Positions 6,357-10,952 of a stretch of DNA of 10,952 bases are shown piece by piece (the first letter of the stretch is position 1; every line of letters starts with the position of its first letter). The position numbers and the translations under genes were made by a program. The notes beneath the pieces were generated by a model that did not search any database, had not been told where the DNA came from, and saw only the letters and a list, made by a program, of their open reading frames with translations. Source of the stretch: Comamonadaceae bacterium (GTDB lineage Bacteria; Pseudomonadota; Gammaproteobacteria; Burkholderiales; Burkholderiaceae_C); the NCBI GenBank assembly GCA_947458305.1, contig CANGZO010000062.1:1-10952 (forward strand). The letters are read 5' to 3'.

Positions 6357-7175
6357 TCATTCGGGGCTGTCCCGGTAAGCTTGAAAGACATCGCGCAATT
6401 GTCGTCGCGGGGTCTCGGTAGCCGTCAGGGACTGCTCCAGTTCGTTGAGGTGTTTGCGCATTTCAGCGCCAGCTGCTGCAGGGGTTTTTTGCAGGGCGGC
6501 AATCAAGTCGACATGGCGGTGGGCCACACACACTTGCCCCCCTTGGCGTTTGAAACGCGACATGAGCAATGAGGTGGTGGGCAGCAAGCCATTGAGCCAA
6601 CGGGCCAAGACCGGGTTGCCATGCATGTGCGCCATGGCTTGGTGAAATTCACCCGAAAGACGAATGGCCTGCGCATGCTCGCCTTGGCGATCGGCCTCGG
6701 TTTCACTGGCGGCCAAATCTTGCAAAGTTTGCAATTGCTCGTCGCTCAGTCGCCCGGCCAGTTGCCTGGCCACTTCGCACTCCACCACCCTGCGGGCATC
6801 AAAAACACTGCCCGCATCTTCCAGGCTGGGTATGGGCACGCGTGCCCCGCGGTTGTGCAGCAATTCGACGACCTGCTCTTGCGCCAGACGTTGCAGCGCT
6901 TGGCGCACCAAGGTGCGCGAAACATTGAACTGCTCAGCCAACTCTTGCTCGCGCAGACGCTCGCCCGGGGACAGTCGGCGCTCCAGAACGGCCTGATAAA
7001 TCGCCTCATACACCCGATCTGCGCCTGTGATTTGCCCACCAGCACGCTCCGGGGAAGACGTTGAAACCTCGGCAACCGCGTTCAGCCCATCGATCAGCCC
7101 ATCGATCAGATCAGCGGGCTTGTGCGGCTTGTCTTTGCGCGGCAGCGACATGCCCTTTCGACGTTCATCTGTCAT
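6357..7175 (-). CDS. GntR-family transcriptional regulator, FCD (FadR/VanR) subfamily
   Basis: This is a 272-residue ligand-responsive DNA-binding protein. The winged helix-turn-helix spans about 50-115, with YEAIYQAVLERRLSPGERL leading to the recognition helix VSRTLVRQALQRLAQE and the wing NRGARVPIP. The C-terminal FCD effector domain (about 122-250) shows the usual metal/ligand residues: D126 in FDARR, H178 in GEFHQAMAH, H219/H221 in AHRHVDL and H242 in KHLNELE. About 45 residues before the HTH form an unusual low-complexity extension containing LIDGLIDGL, encoded by a 12-base tandem duplication. ATG 7175 has AGGGGG just upstream and is chosen; ATG 7151 would shorten the extension by eight residues. 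It overlaps the amidohydrolase gene by ATGA (or precedes it by about 20 bases) and diverges from the allA-like gene, so it probably controls both. The effector is unknown; a pathway ureide or amide is the natural guess. Confidence 0.9.
   Translation of the reverse strand: MTDERRKGMSLPRKDKPHKPADLIDGLIDGLNAVAEVSTSSPERAGGQITGADRVYEAIYQAVLERRLSPGERLREQELAEQFNVSRTLVRQALQRLAQEQVVELLHNRGARVPIPSLEDAGSVFDARRVVECEVARQLAGRLSDEQLQTLQDLAASETEADRQGEHAQAIRLSGEFHQAMAHMHGNPVLARWLNGLLPTTSLLMSRFKRQGGQVCVAHRHVDLIAALQKTPAAAGAEMRKHLNELEQSLTATETPRRQLRDVFQAYRDSPE
7083..7106. repeat. Perfect 12-bp tandem duplication in the gntR 5' region
   Basis: CAGCCCATCGAT occurs twice in direct succession, followed by CAG. On the - strand it encodes LIDG-LIDG-L at residues 23-31 of the GntR regulator, in its N-terminal extension. 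Being a multiple of three, it keeps the frame. Confidence 0.8.
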
Positions 7176-7202
7176 GATGGCCCCCTAAACCCTGATCAAG
7201 CC
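7176..7202. promoter_or_regulatory. Divergent gntR / allA intergenic region with a TGATCA palindrome
   Basis: Only 27 bases separate the two start codons, so at least one promoter must lie inside the neighbouring coding sequence. The region includes the six-base palindrome TGATCA at 7193-7198 (within CCTGATCAAG). This is a plausible GntR operator position, but TGATCA also occurs several times inside genes in this window, so the call is weak. No clear -35/-10 pair is visible. Confidence 0.35.
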
Positions 7203-7712
7203 ATGAACACTGAACAAACCCTTGGCATCCTGACTTGTCAGCCCCTGACGCCGCAGGCTTTTTCTCCTTATGGAGAGGTGTTGAATTTGTTTGCAGCAGC
7301 CCACCAAACCATCAACCAAGGCACCAGCGGGCGACTCAATTTGCCCGGCGGGCTGGACTTGGCGGGCGACCAAGGCCGAGCGGTGTTGGCGGTGTTCCAC
7401 GCGCTGGCACAAAACCCCGAGGGCCCTTGCCACATGCTGGAGCGGCACCAAAGCGGCAGCCAGACTTTTGTGCCGTTGACGGGTGCGCGCTGTCGTTTGC
7501 TGGTGGCCTTGGGCCAAGACCAGCCCGACCTTCGCACGCTCAAGTGCTTTGAGGTCACGGGTCAGCAAGGTTTCACCCTGCACAAAGGCACCTGGCATCA
7601 CCCCTTGATGGCCTTGGACAGCGGCGCCTTTTTGGTGCTGGAGCGCCAAGGCCCGACCGAAGATTGCGAGATTCATTCACTGCCTTTGAGCGTGCGCCTG
7701 AGTCCCCTTTGA
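7203..7712 (+). CDS. allA: Ureidoglycolate lyase family protein (AllA-like)
   Basis: AllA splits (S)-ureidoglycolate into glyoxylate and urea, the last step of allantoin breakdown in many bacteria. The 169-residue cupin-like protein is close to the roughly 160 residues of the E. coli enzyme and shares its landmarks: PLTPQAFSPYGEVL near the N terminus, INQGTSGRL (37-45), HMLERHQSGSQTFVPL (77-92), the strand LLVALGQDQPDL, and HKGTWHHPLMALDSG (127-141) followed by AFLVLERQG. I chose ATG 7203 because the family begins there; an open frame continues upstream to 7122 but runs through the divergent regulator gene. Only a weak ribosome binding site is visible. It is the only + strand gene in the right half, diverging from gntR and converging 30 bases from the amidase gene. 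Some members of this fold in hydantoin or carbamoyl pathways may act on other substrates, so the exact reaction is less certain than the family. Confidence 0.85.
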   Translation: MNTEQTLGILTCQPLTPQAFSPYGEVLNLFAAAHQTINQGTSGRLNLPGGLDLAGDQGRAVLAVFHALAQNPEGPCHMLERHQSGSQTFVPLTGARCRLLVALGQDQPDLRTLKCFEVTGQQGFTLHKGTWHHPLMALDSGAFLVLERQGPTEDCEIHSLPLSVRLSPL

Positions 7713-7742
7713 AGCAGCGCGCATGGGGTCACACTGCAGGTT

Positions 7743-8945
7743 TCAGGACCAGGCGCGGTGGATGTGTTCGGCCAGTTTGACCAAGCTGCGGTCTGAGCCT
7801 GCGGGTCCCACCAAAGAAATGCCCAAGGGTGCCCCTTGGTGGCTGGCCAAAGGCAAGCTCACTTGCGGCAAGCCCGCCATGCCTGCCACACAGAGCAAGC
7901 TGGTGGCCCGGTTGCGGTAGGTTTCCAGCTCGGCATCGGTTTGGCGGATCCATGGGGCCACATCGGGCATGGTGGGCATCAAGAGCACGCCGTCGGTGCC
8001 CAAAATCTGCTGGATGTGGGTACGCCAGTGTTCGCGAAAAGCACGCGCCTTGGCCACTTGATCGTCCGTGACTTTGGAGGACCAGTCAAAACGCTGGGCC
8101 ACCGCAGCCCCCAGCACCGGTTGGAAACGCTGAAGAAAACCACCATGGACATCCCAGGCCTCGCGCCCCTGAATCGCGCGGAAATGCCAATACATGCTGT
8201 CCAGGTCACTCTGCATGATGCGAACCGGTTTGGCCTTGCCCAAACACTGCTCAATTTTCTGGCGCACAGGCTTCAAAGCTTTGAGGGCCCCCGGTGTGGC
8301 CAGCGCCCACATGTCGGTGGGGGCCAACACGCGGATCTGATCGGGCAAGGGCTGCGCATCGTCCCCCAACAAGACATCCGCCACACGGGCAAAGGTGGGC
8401 ACATCGCGGGCAAACCAGCCACAGGTATCGAGGCTGGGTGACAAGGCCATGGTGTCTTGCAAACTGATGCGGCCTTGGCTGGGCCGAATGCCCACCAAAC
8501 CGCAATGGTTGGCGGGGGCGCGCACCGAGCCGCCCGTGTCGGAGCCCAAAGCAAAATCACACAGGCGGTTGGACACGGCAGACGCCGAGCCCGAAGAAGA
8601 CCCGCCGCTGATGCGTTCGGCCACCGCGCCGTTGATCGGCGCGCCGTAATGCGCGTTTTGACCGTTCATGGAAAACGCCAATTCGTCGGTGACGGTTTTG
8701 CCAACAAAGCGGGCACCGGCGTCGAGCAAGCTTTGCACCACCGGGGCCGTTCGGTCTTGAACGCCCCACAAGGCCATGAGCATGGGTTGACCACCGCTGG
8801 TGGGGTAACCCTTGACATGGTAGATGTCTTTGGCCGCAAAGCTCAGACCCGACAAAGGACCCGTGGCGGCATGGGCCACGGGGCTGGCTGGGTAAGGCAT
8901 GAAGGCGTGGGCTTTGTCCCACAAGACGTCGGTGTGTCGGCTCAT
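7743..8945 (-). CDS. Amidase-signature family hydrolase
   Basis: This 400-residue enzyme is of the amidase signature (AS) family, which hydrolyses C-N bonds of amides to release ammonia or amines. The Ser-cisSer-Lys triad is visible: Lys39 in FAAKDIYHVKG, Ser116 in ISGGSSSGSA, and nucleophile Ser140 in GSDTGGSVRAPANHCG. The short length and the sequence around the triad look like the plant AMI1-type/small GatA-like amidases rather than the roughly 600-residue allophanate hydrolase AtzF, which carries an extra C-terminal domain. The substrate is unknown. ATG 8945 is preferred; a TTG at 8951 would add two residues. GTGAG lies six bases upstream on the - strand. The gene follows the OppD-like ATPase gene by 37 bases in the same direction, so the transporter probably brings in its substrate or a precursor. 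Its 3' end converges with allA; the 30-base gap shows no terminator hairpin. Confidence 0.9.
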   Translation of the reverse strand: MSRHTDVLWDKAHAFMPYPASPVAHAATGPLSGLSFAAKDIYHVKGYPTSGGQPMLMALWGVQDRTAPVVQSLLDAGARFVGKTVTDELAFSMNGQNAHYGAPINGAVAERISGGSSSGSASAVSNRLCDFALGSDTGGSVRAPANHCGLVGIRPSQGRISLQDTMALSPSLDTCGWFARDVPTFARVADVLLGDDAQPLPDQIRVLAPTDMWALATPGALKALKPVRQKIEQCLGKAKPVRIMQSDLDSMYWHFRAIQGREAWDVHGGFLQRFQPVLGAAVAQRFDWSSKVTDDQVAKARAFREHWRTHIQQILGTDGVLLMPTMPDVAPWIRQTDAELETYRNRATSLLCVAGMAGLPQVSLPLASHQGAPLGISLVGPAGSDRSLVKLAEHIHRAWS

Positions 8946-8966
8946 GTTCAACTCACTTTGAAAAAA

Positions 8967-8985
8967 TGATCAGCCCCATTGATCA
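8967..8985. repeat. Paired TGATCA palindromes upstream of the amidase gene
   Basis: TGATCA occurs at 8967-8972 and 8980-8985, separated by seven bases, in the 37-base gap between the oppD-like and amidase genes; the second copy covers the oppD-like stop codon. The same palindrome is in the gntR/allA gap. It could be an operator, but the word is also found in coding regions here (for example near 57, 650, 2560, 10493 and 10823). Confidence 0.25.
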
Positions 8986-9993
8986 GGCCGCTTGCTGAGA
9001 ATCAGTCTGAGACTGCGCCAGCAAGCAACGCACACTGTGGCCATCGGCCAGCCAGGTGACTTCAGGGCGTGTGGACGAGCATTCAGGCACCGCCACCTTG
9101 CAACGGCTGGCAAAGGCGCAGCCCTGTGGGAGATTCGTCAAATCAGGCGGTGAGCCGGCAATCGTTTCCAGGCGTTGACCTTTGGATAATGCCCCGTCTG
9201 CGCGGCTTTGCAGCAGCGCGCGGGTGTAGGGGTGCCGGGGCTCGCGCATCAGGGTGCGGGCAGGCCCCTCCTCCACAATGCGGCCGGCATACATCACAGC
9301 AATCCGGTCGGCCACCTCGACCGCAGCACCGATGTCGTGGGTGACAAAAATCACCGACAAGCCCATTTCTTTTTGCAGCTCACGCAAGAGCAGCAGGATC
9401 TGAATTTGGACGGTCGCGTCCAATGCGGTGGTGGGTTCATCGGCCAGCAGCAACTGGGGCTGGCAAGCCAGGGCCAGGGCAATCATGGCGCGCTGGCGCA
9501 TGCCGCCCGACATCTCATGCGGATAAGCCTGCAAACGACGCTCTGGGCTGGGAATGCGCACCCGTTCAAACAAAGACAAAGCGCGCTGCCGGGCCGTTTC
9601 CTCGCTCACATTTTCGTGACGGCGAATAGTTTCGATGATTTGCTGGCCCACGCTGTAGACCGGGTCCAGCGCCAGCAAGGGCTCTTGAAAAATCATGGAC
9701 GCCACGCGCCCACGGAAGCGGCTGAGCTGGTCCTGCGACAGCGTGAGCACATCCTGATCGCCCACCCGGATTTGCCCCGTGATTTGGGTTTTCTTTTCGG
9801 CATGCAGACGCAGCACGGTGCGCAAGGTGACGCTCTTGCCAGAGCCTGACTCGCCAATCAGGGCGACCACTTCGCCGCGCTGCACGCGCAAGTCCACGCC
9901 CGAGACTGCCTGAACGGGTTTTTTGCCGCCGGTGAAGGTGACATGCAGCTGGCGGATGTCCACATAGGCGGGTGTTGGCGTATCGGGTTTCAT
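8983..9993 (-). CDS. OppD/DppD-type ABC transporter ATP-binding protein
   Basis: This 336-residue protein is one of the two ATPases that power an oligopeptide/dipeptide-type (PepT family) importer at the inner face of the cytoplasmic membrane. Visible motifs are Walker A GESGSGKS (47-54), Q-loop Q103 in MIFQEPLLALDP, signature MSGGM (161-165), Walker B LLLADEP (181-187) and switch histidine H219 in VTHD. The C-terminal oligopeptide domain (after about 255, HPYTRAL) has four cysteines, C292, C298, C305 and C323, the pattern that holds a [4Fe-4S] cluster in characterised DppD/OppD proteins. An open frame extends 45 residues further upstream, but that part overlaps the preceding gene in another frame. 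ATG 9993 has a strong GGAGGT six bases upstream and an ATGA overlap with the OppF-like gene. The substrate is not readable; the amidase downstream suggests a small peptide, amide or ureide. Confidence 0.94.
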   Translation of the reverse strand: MKPDTPTPAYVDIRQLHVTFTGGKKPVQAVSGVDLRVQRGEVVALIGESGSGKSVTLRTVLRLHAEKKTQITGQIRVGDQDVLTLSQDQLSRFRGRVASMIFQEPLLALDPVYSVGQQIIETIRRHENVSEETARQRALSLFERVRIPSPERRLQAYPHEMSGGMRQRAMIALALACQPQLLLADEPTTALDATVQIQILLLLRELQKEMGLSVIFVTHDIGAAVEVADRIAVMYAGRIVEEGPARTLMREPRHPYTRALLQSRADGALSKGQRLETIAGSPPDLTNLPQGCAFASRCKVAVPECSSTRPEVTWLADGHSVRCLLAQSQTDSQQAA

Positions 9994-10952
9994 GCCGCGA
10001 CCTCCGAAGGTTTGACCATGCTTTGCGCTGCGGGTGCACCGGTGTGCGCAGCGCCTGCCACATGCATCCAGCAGGCCACTTGCTGGCCGTGTTGGGCTTG
10101 GGCCAGCACCGGCATCTTTTCGCTGCAAATGGCTTGGGCGTGCACACAGCGGGTGTGAAAACGGCAGCCGCTGGGCGGGTTGATGGGGTTGGGCGGGTCG
10201 CCCGCCAATGGCGGGGTTTCGGTGCGCCGATCCGGATCCAGTGTCGGGATGGACGAGAGCAAAGCTTGGGTGTAGGGGTGCGCGGCATGCTTGAACAGGG
10301 TTTCACTGTCGCCCACTTCCACCACTTGGCCCAGGTACATCACCATGACCCGGTCGCTCATGTAGCGCACCACATTCAGGTCGTGGCTGATGAAGATGTA
10401 GGTCAGGCCAAACGCCTCTTTCAAGTCGAGCAAGAGGTTCAACACCTGCGCCTCCACCGACTTGTCCAGGGCCGAGACCGCCTCGTCCAAGATGATCAGC
10501 CGCGACTGCAAGGCCAAGGCCCGGGCGATGTTGACCCGCTGCCTTTGTCCACCCGACAACTCATGGGGGTAGCGCTCGGCAAAGCGCTGTGGCGCCAAGC
10601 CCACCCGTTCGAGCAAGTCACGCGCCCGGTCAATGGCCTCGCGCTCGGGCAGTCCATGCACCATGGGGGCAAATGCGATCGAGTCTTCCATGGTCAGGCG
10701 TGGGTTCAAGGACGCGTAGCTGTCTTGAAACACCATTTGGGCCTGACGGCGATAGTCCTTCAAGGGCAGCGACTTGCTGCCCACCGTCTGACCATCGAAC
10801 ACCAGCTCGCCCTGATCGGGCGTGATCAGCTGCATGAGCAAACGTGCCGTGGTCGACTTGCCGCAACCGGACTCGCCCACCACACCCAGGGTCTCGCCCT
10901 TGAACACATCAAAGCTCACCCCATCCACAGCGCGCACCACGCCAGCGCTGCG
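9990..10952 (-). CDS. OppF/DppF-type ABC transporter ATP-binding protein (5' partial)
   Basis: This is the partner ATPase of the preceding OppD-like protein. The frame is open to the right edge of the window, so the N terminus is missing; a GTG at 10940 is internal. Numbering from it, Walker A is GESGCGKS (22-29), the Q-loop is in MVFQDSYASLNPRL, the signature LSGGQ (128-132), and the Walker B region LIILDEAVSALD (148-159) has Ala where DEP is common. The switch histidine is in ISHD. The C-terminal domain carries C259, C265, C272 and C290, spaced exactly as in the OppD-like protein. It ends in an ATGA overlap with the OppD-like gene. The order F then D is the reverse of the usual opp layout. 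The permease and substrate-binding genes probably lie beyond the right edge. Confidence 0.94.
   Translation of the reverse strand, partial: RSAGVVRAVDGVSFDVFKGETLGVVGESGCGKSTTARLLMQLITPDQGELVFDGQTVGSKSLPLKDYRRQAQMVFQDSYASLNPRLTMEDSIAFAPMVHGLPEREAIDRARDLLERVGLAPQRFAERYPHELSGGQRQRVNIARALALQSRLIILDEAVSALDKSVEAQVLNLLLDLKEAFGLTYIFISHDLNVVRYMSDRVMVMYLGQVVEVGDSETLFKHAAHPYTQALLSSIPTLDPDRRTETPPLAGDPPNPINPPSGCRFHTRCVHAQAICSEKMPVLAQAQHGQQVACWMHVAGAAHTGAPAAQSMVKPSEVAA
10000..10005 (-). promoter_or_regulatory. Ribosome binding site (GGAGGT) of the OppD-like gene
   Basis: On the - strand GGAGGT lies six bases before ATG 9993, inside the last codons of the OppF-like gene. It rules out the upstream in-frame ATG at 10128 as the likely start. 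Confidence 0.75.

Noticed and set aside
7122..7202. A 27-residue N-terminal extension of the AllA-like protein.
   Set aside because: It overlaps the divergent gntR coding sequence and has no similarity to the family; the AllA-like part begins after ATG 7203.
9993..10128. A 45-residue N-terminal extension of the OppD-like protein from ATG 10128.
   Set aside because: The extension is the OppF-like gene read in another frame; a strong GGAGGT and an ATGA overlap fix the start at 9993.

Overview
The window comes from a GC-rich proteobacterium, most likely a betaproteobacterium of the order Burkholderiales (Limnohabitans, Rhodoferax or Rubrivivax-like). I infer this from the protein sequences and gene order, not from a search. 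It is an aerobic anoxygenic phototroph or a close relative: the left half is the end of a photosynthesis gene cluster, and it uses the oxygen-dependent cyclase AcsF.

Left half (1-5020, all + strand): acsF (5' end cut by the window edge) - puhE - crtI - crtB - a stand-alone BLUF blue-light sensor. Junctions are overlaps or gaps of at most 7 bases, except that crtB and the BLUF start are 40 bases apart, a gap bridged by a 15-codon mini-ORF with ATGA overlaps at both ends. The stretch looks like one polycistronic unit joining bacteriochlorophyll ring E formation (AcsF), reaction-centre assembly (PuhE), the first carotenoid steps (CrtB makes phytoene, CrtI desaturates it) and a small flavin photoreceptor that could report blue light to the pigment machinery.

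Right half (5071-10952, mostly - strand): a nitrogen-scavenging region that converges on the photosynthesis unit across a 50-base gap. In the - direction it reads oppF-like ATPase (5' end cut by the right edge) - oppD-like ATPase - amidase-signature hydrolase, and then, beyond a + strand allA-like gene, a GntR/FCD regulator and an M20-type allantoate/N-carbamoyl amidohydrolase. The allA-like gene (ureidoglycolate lyase family) is divergent from the regulator with only 27 bases between the start codons. Together the genes suggest import of a small amide, peptide or ureide by an Opp/Dpp-type ABC transporter (permease and binding-protein genes probably beyond the right edge), followed by hydrolysis of C-N bonds to release ammonia, under local GntR control. 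Allantoate to ureidoglycolate to glyoxylate plus urea is the simplest reading, but a hydantoin or carbamoyl-amino-acid substrate fits almost as well.

There are no RNA genes, insertion sequences, CRISPR arrays or prophage genes that I can recognise, and no gene-free stretch longer than 50 bases. I see no wholly new system. The most interesting points are the BLUF sensor wired to crtIB, the coupled mini-ORF in front of it, and the composition of the ureide/amide region.
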